25,488 nt of DNA from Oscillospiraceae bacterium (lineage in GTDB: Bacteria > Bacillota_A > Clostridia > Oscillospirales > Oscillospiraceae), in the NCBI GenBank assembly GCA_017545325.1, contig JAFWOX010000021.1, forward strand, positions 1 to 25,488, read 5' to 3'. The notes beneath the pieces were generated by a model, which did not search any database, was not told the DNA's origin, and worked only from the letters and a program-made list of their open reading frames with translations. Shown here piece after piece: positions 7,637 through 14,936 of the stretch. Numbering within the stretch: the stretch's first letter is position 1; each line of letters begins with the position of its first letter. Position numbers and translations under genes: made by a program.

Positions 7637-8644
7637 TCATTCTGTTTTGGCCTGGTGTTCCTCCGCCGATGCCGGCGCACGGTCGAACTCCCGCCAAAGG
7701 TCTGTCAGAGCCCGGCGGTAGCCCTCTCCATCCGTGAACCAGCAGCCTACATGGTCCGCTCCGGGGACGAAAAAGAGCCGCCTGGGGCCGGCGCAGGCCC
7801 GGTAATTCTCAAAGGCCATATCCGGGGGGACAAAGCGGTCCTTGCCCCCATGGACCAGGAGCACGGGGACCCGGCAGCGCTTCAGCGCCTCCACGGTGCT
7901 GCAGGAATCCGCCGACGCCCCCAGCTTCCGCCGGAAGGCGGACTCCGCCATCCGAACCCCCACCCCGAAGGGCAGATGGAGATTCTTCCGGGCGACATGC
8001 CCCAGGATGGCCTTCGGGGAGGTGAAAGCGGAATCGGCGACGATGCCCCGGAGGGACGCCGGCAGAGGCTCCCCCGCCGCCATGAGGGCGGAGGTCCCCC
8101 CCATGGACATGCCGATCATATACAGGGGCAGGCCGGGGCAGCGCTCCGCCAGCCAGCTGAGCCAGTCCGCGCAGTCCAGCCGCTCCGCCAATCCGAAGCC
8201 GATGTACTCCCCTTCGCTGCCGTTGGTGCCCCGCTGGTCGACATACAGCACGCTGCAGCCCTGGCTTTCCAGGAAATCCGCCATCATGCCGAAGGCCTGG
8301 ACCCAGCCGCCCCGCCAGCCGTGGATCGCCAGGACGGCCCGTTTGGGCTCCTCCACCGGGGCCCAGTGACCGGCCAGACGGACCCCGTCCCGGGCGGTGA
8401 TCTCCACCGGCTCCGTGACCCGCTTTTCCTGGGCCGCCATGGCTTCCCCCAGGGCGGCGGCATAAGCCTCCCCTCCCCGGGCTCCGCTGATGCGGGCTTC
8501 CATGCCCCTGAGCAGCTTTGGCTCCTCCCGGTCCATGCCCGCCTTGATGAGCAGATTCAGGATCGCATAGCCCGTGAGGCCCACGAAGCTGCCCAGCACC
8601 AGACCCGCTCCCGCGGCCAGGATTCCCCTGCCCTTTCCTTTCAT
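7637..8644 (-). CDS. membrane-anchored alpha/beta hydrolase
   Basis: A 335-aa serine hydrolase of the alpha/beta fold. The N-terminus has one hydrophobic segment (about residues 8-33) that should act as an uncleaved anchor or signal. The fold landmarks are an HGW oxyanion-hole strand (108-110), the nucleophile elbow GMSMGG with S180, the acid D269 in HGGKDRFV, and H298 in GADHVG, forming a complete triad. It resembles the BAAT/PHA-like or YqkD-type extracellular hydrolases of Firmicutes; the substrate cannot be read. Start chosen at the ATG (8642-8644) because AGGAG (8651-8655) sits 6 nt upstream; the longer frame begins with TTG inside the preceding hairpin. It follows the acs block on the same strand, separated by a terminator-like stem. 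Confidence 0.85.
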   Translation of the reverse strand: MKGKGRGILAAGAGLVLGSFVGLTGYAILNLLIKAGMDREEPKLLRGMEARISGARGGEAYAAALGEAMAAQEKRVTEPVEITARDGVRLAGHWAPVEEPKRAVLAIHGWRGGWVQAFGMMADFLESQGCSVLYVDQRGTNGSEGEYIGFGLAERLDCADWLSWLAERCPGLPLYMIGMSMGGTSALMAAGEPLPASLRGIVADSAFTSPKAILGHVARKNLHLPFGVGVRMAESAFRRKLGASADSCSTVEALKRCRVPVLLVHGGKDRFVPPDMAFENYRACAGPRRLFFVPGADHVGCWFTDGEGYRRALTDLWREFDRAPASAEEHQAKTE

Positions 8645-8663
8645 TGCCTTCTCCTTTTTCGGC

Positions 8664-8695
8664 AAACTGCCCGGGCGAAAAGGCCCGGGCAGTTT
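8664..8695 (-). terminator. 13-bp hairpin ending the acs gene block
   Basis: AAACTGCCCGGGC (8664-8676) pairs fully with GCCCGGGCAGTTT (8683-8695) around GAAAAG. It begins one base after the stop codon of the DUF3786 gene and ends before the ribosome-binding site of the hydrolase. On the minus strand only three T residues follow, while the plus strand has five, so it may act as a partial terminator or a 3'-end stabiliser. Confidence 0.7.
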
Positions 8696-8696
8696 T

Positions 8697-9302
8697 TCAG
8701 TTCACGCTTTTCATTTTTCCGATGACGTACTCGCACACCACGACCCGGTCCTCCGCGGAGAACACCGCGGGGAAATTATCCGAAAACAGGATCTGGGCGG
8801 AGGCGGGGAATTCCTCATCCCCCTCCCAAAGGAAGAACCGGAGCCAAAGGCCCGGGAGGAACTCCAGGGCATAGCCCAGGCCGCTGCTCTCCACCTCCAG
8901 CCCGCCCAGGGCCAGGCAGGCGGCGGAAAACCGCTCCGGCGCGCTGCCGTACATCCGGCACAGGCGGCTCAGGCAGCGCCCCTTGAAGTTCGTATCGTAC
9001 ACCTCCCCCCAGGGCATTTCCCGGTAGGTGAGGTAGGCGTTGGACCGGGGGGCCTTCACCCCCTCCAGCAGATAGCGGAGGAAGAGGATGCGCTGGGTAT
9101 CCGTCCAGCCCGGGTCGGCAAAATCCGGCCAGGTGACGGTCTTCTCCTCCCCGCAGACAGCCAGGGTAAATTTCTCTCCGTCCCAGACGGCGCCGGTGCG
9201 GGCGGCCATCTCCTCCGGCTCCCCCGCCCGGAACCGCTCCAGGTAATGGTTCAGGGGAAGCTCGGTCTTGTTATTGGGGTTATAGGGCGTTTTCTTTTCC
9301 AT
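8697..9302 (-). CDS. DUF3786 domain protein at the end of the acs operon
   Basis: A 201-aa soluble protein resembling DUF3786 (family recalled from the motif pattern around YLLEGVKAPRSNAYLTYREMPWGEVYDTNFKGRCLSRL). Biochemical function is unknown. Its ATG starts one base after the acsV stop codon (TGAGATG arrangement), which implies translational coupling to the corrinoid activator. That position suggests a role connected with the corrinoid protein or its reactivation, but this is inference from neighbours only. No signal peptide, membrane segment or clear metal-binding cluster is visible. Confidence 0.8.
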   Translation of the reverse strand: MEKKTPYNPNNKTELPLNHYLERFRAGEPEEMAARTGAVWDGEKFTLAVCGEEKTVTWPDFADPGWTDTQRILFLRYLLEGVKAPRSNAYLTYREMPWGEVYDTNFKGRCLSRLCRMYGSAPERFSAACLALGGLEVESSGLGYALEFLPGLWLRFFLWEGDEEFPASAQILFSDNFPAVFSAEDRVVVCEYVIGKMKSVN

Positions 9303-9303
9303 C

Positions 9304-11238
9304 TCAGCTCAGTTCCCTCTCCACCGACGGGAAGAGGAAATGGTTCGTATGGGGCATGAAGCAGGCGGATACGAATTCATCCATGTACCTGGGCTCATTG
9401 GAGAGCTCCACATACATCATGGCCTTGCCCAGCTCCTCCGTCTTGGCCCAGGCGCTGCTGCTCAGGAGAACGGCGTAGGCGCCGGAGAGGGAGGAGTTGC
9501 CGATATACCGGAAGCGCTCATGGGGCAGATCCGGGAACATGCCGATGGTGATGGCATTGTGGAAGTCGATGCCGCCGCCGATGCCCCCGGCGATCCAGAA
9601 GCGGCTGATATCCTCCGGAGTCACCCCCACCTGCTCCATCAGCAGATGGGCAGCGGAGAAGATGGCGCCCTTGGCCCGGATGAAGTTATCCAGATCCACC
9701 TCGTTGATGGTCACGTCCCGGCCGTCCGCGGCCTCCGCCGCCCAGGCCAGCACATAGCGGCCCATACCGTCCTCATCCCGCAGGACCCGATCCCCGTTCC
9801 GGGTGAATTTGCCCCGGGCGTCGACGATCCCCGCCCGGAAGAGCTCCGCCACGGTATCGATGATGCCGCTGCCGCAGAGGCCCCGGGGCTTCTGTCCCGG
9901 CTCCCCGATCACCTCCAGGGTCGGCTCCATGGTGGTTTTATCAATCTTCACCGCCTCGATGGCCCCGTCCGTCGCCCGCATGCCGCAGGAGATGTCCCCG
10001 CCCTCAAAGGCGGGGCCGGCGGAGCAGGCGCAGCAGAGCATATACTCCCCGTTGCCCAGCACCAGTTCCCCATTGGTGCCCAGGTCGATGAAAAGGCTCA
10101 GCTCATCGGATTCCCACAGGGAGCTGGCCAGAACGCCGGCGGTAATGTCTCCCCCCACGTAGCTGCCCACGTTGGGGGCGATCACCAGCTCCGCCGCAGG
10201 GCTGAGGCCGGGGATGACCTCCGCCGCCTGCAGGGTCTCGCAGCGGAAGAAGCTGGGGACGAAGGGCTCCATGCGCACCGGGTCCGCGTACAGGCCCAGG
10301 AGCAGATGGTTCATGGTGGTGTTCCCGGCGATGCTCACCCGATAGATCCGGTCCAGAGGGACGCCGGAATCCCGGCACATGGCGGCGATCAGGGGGACCA
10401 GGGTCTCCTCCACCACCGCCCTTTTCAGCCGCTGGGAGCCCCCGGGACGGGTGGATTCGATGATCCGGCTGATCACATCCGCCCCGAAGCGGATCTGTCC
10501 GTTGCCCGCGGAAGCCCGGGCCAGAAGGGTCCCGTCCTCCAGATCCGCCAGGGCGGCGGAAACGGTGGTGGTGCCGATATCGATGGCCAGGCCGCAGGCG
10601 GGATGGGGAATCCCGGGGGCGTGGATATCCGCCACCTGGAGAGCGCCGCAGTGCTCCCGCAGGATGCAGACCAGGCGGAAGTCATTCTCCCGAAGGAGAG
10701 CGGACAGCTTCTTCAGGGCGGTGAGGGAGAGGGTGACCCGCTCCGCCCCCAGCTCCGCCATAACCGCCCGCTCCAGCCGCTCATTATCCGGCATAGTATC
10801 CTCCAGGGTGGGGGGATCCATAGCGATCTCCCGCACCAGCAGGGCGGGCTCATCCATGACCCCGGCGGCCTTCAGATCCCGCTGCACTGCCTCGAAAGCG
10901 CCCCGGACCGTGGGATCCGAGAGGTCGGCTGTGCGGATGCCGGTGCGGTAGGCGGAGGCGGTCTCCGGCACCTCCACCGTCGTATCCCCCGTTACCCGGC
11001 TGCAGCAGGCCAGCCGCCACCCGGCGGCGTAGTCCTCCCGGCTCAGATGGGGATTGGCCTCCATCTCCGGATCACCGGCCAGGAGCCGGACCCGGCATTT
11101 CCCGCAGGTACCGCTGCCGCCGCAGGGGGCGTCGATGGCTACGCCGGCCTGCTTCGCTGCCTCCAGCAAGGTCAGACCCGCAGGGGCTTCGGTTCGAATC
11201 TCTTCGCCGCCGGTATGACGGAAGGTGACAATGGGCAT
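9304..11238 (-). CDS. acsV: corrinoid activation protein AcsV/RACo (ferredoxin + ASKHA ATPase)
   Basis: A 644-aa reductive activator that uses ATP to return oxidised Co(II) corrinoid iron-sulfur protein to the active Co(I) state. The N-terminal ferredoxin-like domain (about 1-95) has [2Fe-2S] ligands C39, C45, C48 and C78 or C79 in the plant-type pattern CGGSGTCGKC...ACC. A linker region follows (about 96-215), then an ASKHA ATP-binding core with LAIDIGTTTVSAAL, AGNTTMNHLLLG, FIDLGTNGELVLGN, GLCGSGIIDTVAEL and WIAGGIGGGIDFHNA. Length agrees with characterised RACo proteins (about 630-650 aa). AGGAGG (near 11250) overlaps the end of the upstream ATPase gene, and a 16-nt gap separates them. Confidence 0.95.
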   Translation of the reverse strand: MPIVTFRHTGGEEIRTEAPAGLTLLEAAKQAGVAIDAPCGGSGTCGKCRVRLLAGDPEMEANPHLSREDYAAGWRLACCSRVTGDTTVEVPETASAYRTGIRTADLSDPTVRGAFEAVQRDLKAAGVMDEPALLVREIAMDPPTLEDTMPDNERLERAVMAELGAERVTLSLTALKKLSALLRENDFRLVCILREHCGALQVADIHAPGIPHPACGLAIDIGTTTVSAALADLEDGTLLARASAGNGQIRFGADVISRIIESTRPGGSQRLKRAVVEETLVPLIAAMCRDSGVPLDRIYRVSIAGNTTMNHLLLGLYADPVRMEPFVPSFFRCETLQAAEVIPGLSPAAELVIAPNVGSYVGGDITAGVLASSLWESDELSLFIDLGTNGELVLGNGEYMLCCACSAGPAFEGGDISCGMRATDGAIEAVKIDKTTMEPTLEVIGEPGQKPRGLCGSGIIDTVAELFRAGIVDARGKFTRNGDRVLRDEDGMGRYVLAWAAEAADGRDVTINEVDLDNFIRAKGAIFSAAHLLMEQVGVTPEDISRFWIAGGIGGGIDFHNAITIGMFPDLPHERFRYIGNSSLSGAYAVLLSSSAWAKTEELGKAMMYVELSNEPRYMDEFVSACFMPHTNHFLFPSVERELS

Positions 11239-11254
11239 GGTGGGTCGTCCTCCT

Positions 11255-12025
11255 TCAGAAATTCAGTTTGTCCAGGGCTGCAAACAGGGTCTTCTTGAAG
11301 GGGTCCTCCTCCGGCAGGTTCACCGTGGGGATCCCGTCAGAGTCGTATTCATAAATGGTATCGTCATGGGGCAGCACGCAAAGCAGATCCATGCCCGCCT
11401 TCCGTACCTCCTCCAGGACTCCCTCGGAGGCGACGCCTCCGGGAGCCCGGTTGATGATGAGCTTGATCTCCTTCGCCCCGATATCCAGGGACTGGGTCAG
11501 CTCGAAGATCCGGGCGGCGGCCTGGACCCCCCGGCGGGAACAGTCGCTCACCAGGATGACCGTGTCCACCTTGGGCAGGATCCCCCGGCTGATATGCTCC
11601 ATGCCCGCCTCGTTATCCACCACCACATAGCGGTAGTTTCCGGCGTACTTCGCCACCTGGGCGGTGAGGATGCCGTTGACATAGCAATAGCAGCCCCGGC
11701 CCTGGGTCCGGCCCATCACCAGCATATCGAAGTCGTCCCCCTCCACCAGGGCGTCCGCGAACTTCATCTCCGCAAACTCCTGCTTGGTCATGCCCACGGG
11801 CACGGGGCTGGGGTCGGCGATATCGGAGCGGGCCACGTCCTCCCGGATATCCCCCAGGGTGAGCTCCACCTCCACCCCCAGCACCTCGTTGAGGTTGGAG
11901 TTGGCGTCCGCGTCCACCGCCAGGACGGGTCCCTGGTCCTTGGCGCAGAGATATTGGATCAGCAGGCCGCAGACGGTGGTTTTTCCCACGCCGCCCTTGC
12001 CGGCCAGCGCTATGGTCTGAGTCAT
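11255..12025 (-). CDS. CooC-family nickel-insertion ATPase, likely AcsF type
   Basis: A 256-aa MinD/CooC-like P-loop ATPase that should load nickel into CO dehydrogenase or acetyl-CoA synthase. The deviant Walker A GKGGVGKTT starts at residue 9, and the dimer-interface nickel/zinc-binding pair C112-x-C114 lies in GRGCYCYVNG. The ATG at 12023-12025 is preceded by AGGAGGGA (12031-12037); a longer in-frame extension of 17 residues begins upstream of that site and is rejected. Its place next to acsV, as seen in other acetogen clusters, suggests it is the acetyl-CoA synthase maturation factor AcsF. Assignment between CooC and AcsF cannot be settled from sequence alone. Confidence 0.88.
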   Translation of the reverse strand: MTQTIALAGKGGVGKTTVCGLLIQYLCAKDQGPVLAVDADANSNLNEVLGVEVELTLGDIREDVARSDIADPSPVPVGMTKQEFAEMKFADALVEGDDFDMLVMGRTQGRGCYCYVNGILTAQVAKYAGNYRYVVVDNEAGMEHISRGILPKVDTVILVSDCSRRGVQAAARIFELTQSLDIGAKEIKLIINRAPGGVASEGVLEEVRKAGMDLLCVLPHDDTIYEYDSDGIPTVNLPEEDPFKKTLFAALDKLNF

Positions 12026-12050
12026 GGTAATCCCTCCTTTTGTGGAAAGT

Positions 12051-12070
12051 CCCCCGCCGGAGGCGGAGGG
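12051..12070 (-). promoter_or_regulatory. intercistronic RNA hairpin before the second CooC gene
   Basis: In the 66-nt gap, CCCTCCGCC and the complementary G-rich arm form a 9-bp stem with loop TCC on the minus strand. One position is a G-U pair on the transcribed strand but an A-C mismatch on the other, so the fold suits the operon mRNA. No T-run follows; it ends about 13 nt before the ribosome-binding site. Confidence 0.5.
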
Positions 12071-12091
12071 AAACACAGCCGCCCCCTCGGA

Positions 12092-12313
12092 TCAGTCCGC
12101 GGGGGTCAGCTCATATACGGTCAGCAGATTGGCGGAGACCACCCGGTACCGGATGCCCCCGGGAATATCCTCCCGGTCATAGATATCCGCATTGGGCGCC
12201 TTCTGCCGGATCCACTGATCCGGATCCGCCATCTCCGCTTCCTCGAAGAAAACATCCCGCATCTGGTTCGCCTTGCAGGTGTTTTCGATCTTGTACACGA
12301 CCTCGTACAGCAT
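12092..12313 (-). CDS. 73-aa acidic protein of unknown function, acs operon
   Basis: A small soluble protein with no family that I can name. It starts MLYEVVYKIENTC, has mixed alpha/beta character, a single cysteine (C13), and many Asp/Glu residues (FFEEAEMADPDQW). The ATG directly abuts the cooT stop codon (TGAATG), so the two should be translationally coupled. Codon usage matches its neighbours and the position inside a maturation-gene group (cooT, CooC, acsV) suggests a helper in metallocentre assembly; this is an inference. The short length and absence of a shadow frame explanation make it a likely real gene. Confidence 0.75.
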   Translation of the reverse strand: MLYEVVYKIENTCKANQMRDVFFEEAEMADPDQWIRQKAPNADIYDREDIPGGIRYRVVSANLLTVYELTPAD

Positions 12314-12502
12314 TCAGGCCACCCGAATAATGACCGTGCCGCCGGTCAGATCGATGAAGGTCAGGGCGCCGGGGACCTCCGTCTCCGTTCCCATCACGTC
12401 CGTCAGGATCACCGAATCCCCCTTCACGTCGATTTTGGAGACGTAGCGGGCGATGACGGAGTCCTCATCCTTGCTGTTCTTGTAAGCGGTGGAAAGGCAC
12501 AT
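12314..12502 (-). CDS. cooT: CooT-family nickel-binding protein
   Basis: A 62-aa protein with the CooT signature: it begins MCLSTAY, where Cys2 is the nickel-site cysteine in the Rhodospirillum rubrum and Moorella homologues, and continues with a short all-beta SH3-like fold (ISKIDVKGDSVILTDVMG-type pattern, ending in IDLTGGTVIIRVA). CooT proteins supply or buffer nickel for CO dehydrogenase maturation. AGGAGG (12511-12516) precedes the ATG. It is the first gene after the 287-nt gap in the acs block and overlaps functionally with the CooC ATPases on either side. Confidence 0.88.
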   Translation of the reverse strand: MCLSTAYKNSKDEDSVIARYVSKIDVKGDSVILTDVMGTETEVPGALTFIDLTGGTVIIRVA

Positions 12503-12534
12503 GTTTGAATCCTCCTATCGGCAAAAGGCAAAAG

Positions 12535-12559
12535 GAGCGGACCGGTTTGCGGTCCGCTC
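12535..12559 (-). repeat. 25-bp hairpin repeat, copy A (terminator-like)
   Basis: GAGCGGACCG (12535-12544) pairs perfectly with CGGTCCGCTC (12550-12559), loop GTTTG. The same 25-mer occurs at 12730-12754 in the same orientation with one substitution. On the minus strand the stem is followed by CTTTTGCC, a weak T-run. Confidence 0.8.
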
Positions 12560-12652
12560 AGGTTGTAGACAAACCAGTAAACGGGACGAAACCGGAAAGG
12601 AAGATAGGGTGAAAGAAACCCATCAGGGGTGTCTTTCGCGTTCAATCATCAG

Positions 12653-12691
12653 TTTTTCGAACAATCTCTTCCATATTCTTTGTTCGAAAAA
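12653..12691 (-). repeat. 12-bp inverted repeat with 15-nt loop
   Basis: TTTTTCGAACAA (12653-12664) is the exact reverse complement of TTGTTCGAAAAA (12680-12691). Each arm contains the palindrome TTCGAA. Unlike the surrounding GC stems it is AT-rich and nearly symmetrical, so it could be a terminator in either direction or a protein-binding site. Confidence 0.7.
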
Positions 12692-12697
12692 CTTGCT

Positions 12698-12731
12698 TCA
12701 GCGGGGCGACAAGACTTTGTCGCCCCGCTGA
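12698..12731 (-). repeat. 15-bp perfect hairpin downstream of acsB
   Basis: TCAGCGGGGCGACAA (12698-12712) pairs fully with TTGTCGCCCCGCTGA (12717-12731) around the tetraloop GACT. It is the most stable stem in the gap, lies about 58 nt after the acsB stop codon, and would shield the acsB message from 3' exonucleases. The final two bases are shared with the neighbouring repeat. Confidence 0.75.
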
Positions 12732-12754
12732 GCGGACCGGTTTGCGGCCCGCTC
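12730..12754 (-). repeat. 25-bp hairpin repeat, copy D
   Basis: Matches the repeat at 12535-12559 in 24 of 25 positions and the same orientation. The one change makes an A-C mismatch on the plus strand but a G-U pair on the minus strand, so pairing is kept in the operon transcript. Confidence 0.8.
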
Positions 12755-12789
12755 CCCGGTTGGTTCGCGTTGATCGGCTTCCTTCTGGC

Positions 12790-14934
12790 TTACAGCATGG
12801 GCTCCATGGCCAGGGCCGGATGCCCCTTCTCCGCCAGGAATTCGATCATTTTATCCAGATCGTCGGCGGTGGCGGCGATGGTCTCGTCGCAGATCATATC
12901 CGTAAAGTTTTCAATGCCGTAGAGCTCCTGGGCGGCCTTGTTCACCCGGGGCGCCACCTTTTCCTTCAGGGCGGCGGGCATCCAGACGATGCGCTGAATG
13001 CCGCCCTCGGCCCGCATGAACTTCTTGGAGCCGATGAACTGTACGCCATGGCCCATGAAGCCGGGGGTCTGCTCGCCGCCGCCGGTCATGGAGGCCAGCT
13101 CGGCGAAGGTCATGCCGATGGGGGTGGAGCCGGCATACTCCCGGTTCACGATGACGACGCCGTTGGAGGCAGGCTCCAGGCCGCAGATGCATTCGAAGCA
13201 GCCGCAGGAGGTCATGGGATCCTGGATGATGGAGTAGAGGGTGACGGACTCCAGGTGGCCCTGGGAGTATTCATTCACCGCCCGGTTCACATCCGGCCAG
13301 ATGCCAATGGTCTCATCGATGCAGTTTTCCTTGGAGACGATCTGGCAGGGGCCGTTGGGGTTCAGGTGGTTGGTGGCCTTGGCGTCCAGCCAGGAGACGG
13401 CGCCGCAGAGGCCCAGCCGCTCGGGGGTGACGATGCACACATGGCTGGGAGAGAAGGACTGGCACAGGGTGCAGGTGTAGAACACGTCCGCCGCCTCGTC
13501 CGTCAGGCTGGCCAGGCGGGCGTCACGGGCGTCGTACACCGGAGTAGCCAGCTCCCTGCGCAGCCGGGTGCATTCCGCGGGGTCGGTATAGATGGTGACC
13601 TGGCAGCGGTCAACCACGGTATCGTAATCGCCCTTGATCTTGGCGTAGAGCATTTCGCCGAAATGCTTCGCCCGGAGGCCGTTATTATAGGCGGCCTTGC
13701 TGATGCGGATCCGGATCTGGTCCCGCTGGCCGGTATGCATGACGCCTTCCATGCAGTTGATCCAGCTGTGGAACTTCCGCTCGAACACGGGCTCGAAGTC
13801 GGACTGCATCTTCTTGCCGCCCACCTCCGCGACCATGGCTATCTGGCTCATGGCGCCGGGCTCCAGCTCGTCGAAATCGGGACCCACCACGGTGATCTTG
13901 TGATCCTCGATCTCCCGCACGTCCTTCATCTGCACCAGCTCGAAGCAGTCCACCCGGGCGCCGTACATCTCGGCCTGGACGTCCTTCTTCCGGATGATCT
14001 CGCCCTCGAAGGCGCTGTTGAAGGCCACGGGGATGTCCATCTGGGTGACCTTGATCTTCACGTCCCGGGCCTCCAGAGAGGTCTCGATGAAGTCCTTGGT
14101 ATCGGGCTGGATGATCAGGCTCTTGGGCACCTGGTACAGGTCTTCCTTATCGTCCGTGATGACGGGGAAGCCCAGGGCGATGGCGCCGCCGCCGCAGGCC
14201 ACGGTGAGATCGTCCACCGGCGCATAGGCGTTCACGAAGGCGAAGATGCGCTCCAGGGTATAGGTGTTCATGCCCCAGTAATCTCCGGGCTGGATGTTGC
14301 CGAAGATCATGGCCGCCCGCATGACCAGGCTGATGACATGGCTGACGCTCCAGATATCCGGGCCGACCTCCACGATGCGGACCTTGAAGCCCATGGAAAT
14401 GCCCATGCGCTTGGCCTGCTCAATGATGCCGCCGATGAGGAAGACGAAGATGCCGCGGCTCTGATAGCCCTTGATGATGTCCCGGGCCTCCTCGTCGGAG
14501 GGGGCGGGGCCGATGAGCACCGTAAAGCCGGGGATATCCTGGGTGACCAGGGGCACGCCCAGCTCACGGACCTCGGCGTCGCTCATGTGGCCGTGGTACT
14601 CGCCCTTGTAGGGGGCGGGATCCTCCACGTACTTGCAGGCCTCGATGATCTCCGCGGACATGGCGGTGGCCAGGCCGGAGGTGAAGATGGCATGGGTCTT
14701 CTGGTCCCGGGCCATCATTTCCTTGATGGGCCCGTCCAGCGCGGCCTTCAGGTCCGCCAGGGTGCTGACCTTCTTGCCGGTGTACTGCAGGACGCAGGCG
14801 CAGTTGTACGCCGTGTCCGGAAACTGCATGATATGGTCGGCGCCGAACTGCGCAATGGCCTCGTCCAGATCGTGGACCGCCTTGGCGTACATTTCGTCGC
14901 TGCCCTTGAAAACTCTGTCAAATAAGCGCCTCAC
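12790..14934 (-). CDS. acsB: acetyl-CoA synthase (CO-methylating), AcsB
   Basis: A 714-aa catalytic subunit that condenses CO, a methyl group from the corrinoid protein and CoA into acetyl-CoA. All A-cluster ligands are present: C488, C491, C500 and C510 (TCTLCQSFSPSHVC...GLCG), and the Cys-Gly-Cys that holds the distal nickel at C577-C579 (SCGCFEC). Each sits exactly 18 residues earlier than the published Moorella thermoacetica numbering (506, 509, 518, 528, 595, 597). The N-terminal CODH-contact domain is present. Translation starts at GTG with GGAGGA 8 nt upstream, and the ribosome-binding site overlaps the stop codon of the upstream CooC gene. A GTG start may moderate translation. Confidence 0.97.
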   Translation of the reverse strand: MRRLFDRVFKGSDEMYAKAVHDLDEAIAQFGADHIMQFPDTAYNCACVLQYTGKKVSTLADLKAALDGPIKEMMARDQKTHAIFTSGLATAMSAEIIEACKYVEDPAPYKGEYHGHMSDAEVRELGVPLVTQDIPGFTVLIGPAPSDEEARDIIKGYQSRGIFVFLIGGIIEQAKRMGISMGFKVRIVEVGPDIWSVSHVISLVMRAAMIFGNIQPGDYWGMNTYTLERIFAFVNAYAPVDDLTVACGGGAIALGFPVITDDKEDLYQVPKSLIIQPDTKDFIETSLEARDVKIKVTQMDIPVAFNSAFEGEIIRKKDVQAEMYGARVDCFELVQMKDVREIEDHKITVVGPDFDELEPGAMSQIAMVAEVGGKKMQSDFEPVFERKFHSWINCMEGVMHTGQRDQIRIRISKAAYNNGLRAKHFGEMLYAKIKGDYDTVVDRCQVTIYTDPAECTRLRRELATPVYDARDARLASLTDEAADVFYTCTLCQSFSPSHVCIVTPERLGLCGAVSWLDAKATNHLNPNGPCQIVSKENCIDETIGIWPDVNRAVNEYSQGHLESVTLYSIIQDPMTSCGCFECICGLEPASNGVVIVNREYAGSTPIGMTFAELASMTGGGEQTPGFMGHGVQFIGSKKFMRAEGGIQRIVWMPAALKEKVAPRVNKAAQELYGIENFTDMICDETIAATADDLDKMIEFLAEKGHPALAMEPML

Positions 14935-14936
14935 GC

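Larger units (their letters stand above)
12503..12789 (-). promoter_or_regulatory. 287-nt acsB-cooT intercistronic region rich in hairpins
   Basis: No credible gene lies here. In the operon direction the mRNA would carry a hairpin at 12754-12730, a 15-bp stem at 12731-12698, a long-loop 12-bp stem at 12691-12653, a broken stem around 12637-12611, and a final 10-bp stem at 12559-12535 followed by CTTTTGCCTTTTG. The last looks like a leaky terminator just before the cooT ribosome-binding site. I see no convincing minus-strand promoter with both hexamers. The likely role is lowering expression of the maturation genes relative to the structural genes, by partial termination or mRNA processing. 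Confidence 0.6.

Noticed and set aside
7330..7737. Several open frames of about 100 aa in the gap after the peptidase
   Set aside because: They overlap the inverted-repeat element and terminators in all frames and are Arg/Pro/Ser-rich, as expected for non-coding GC-rich DNA.
9340..11298. 652-aa plus-strand open frame opposite acsV
   Set aside because: Same shadow pattern (Gly/His/Gln-rich), no ribosome-binding site logic and acsV is clearly real.
12489..12731. Small open frames in the acsB-cooT gap on both strands
   Set aside because: They run through hairpins and repeats, lack ribosome-binding sites and resemble no protein.
12742..14925. 727-aa plus-strand open frame opposite acsB
   Set aside because: It mirrors the acsB codons, is extremely rich in His/Gly/Asp/Leu and has no family character; acsB has all A-cluster ligands.
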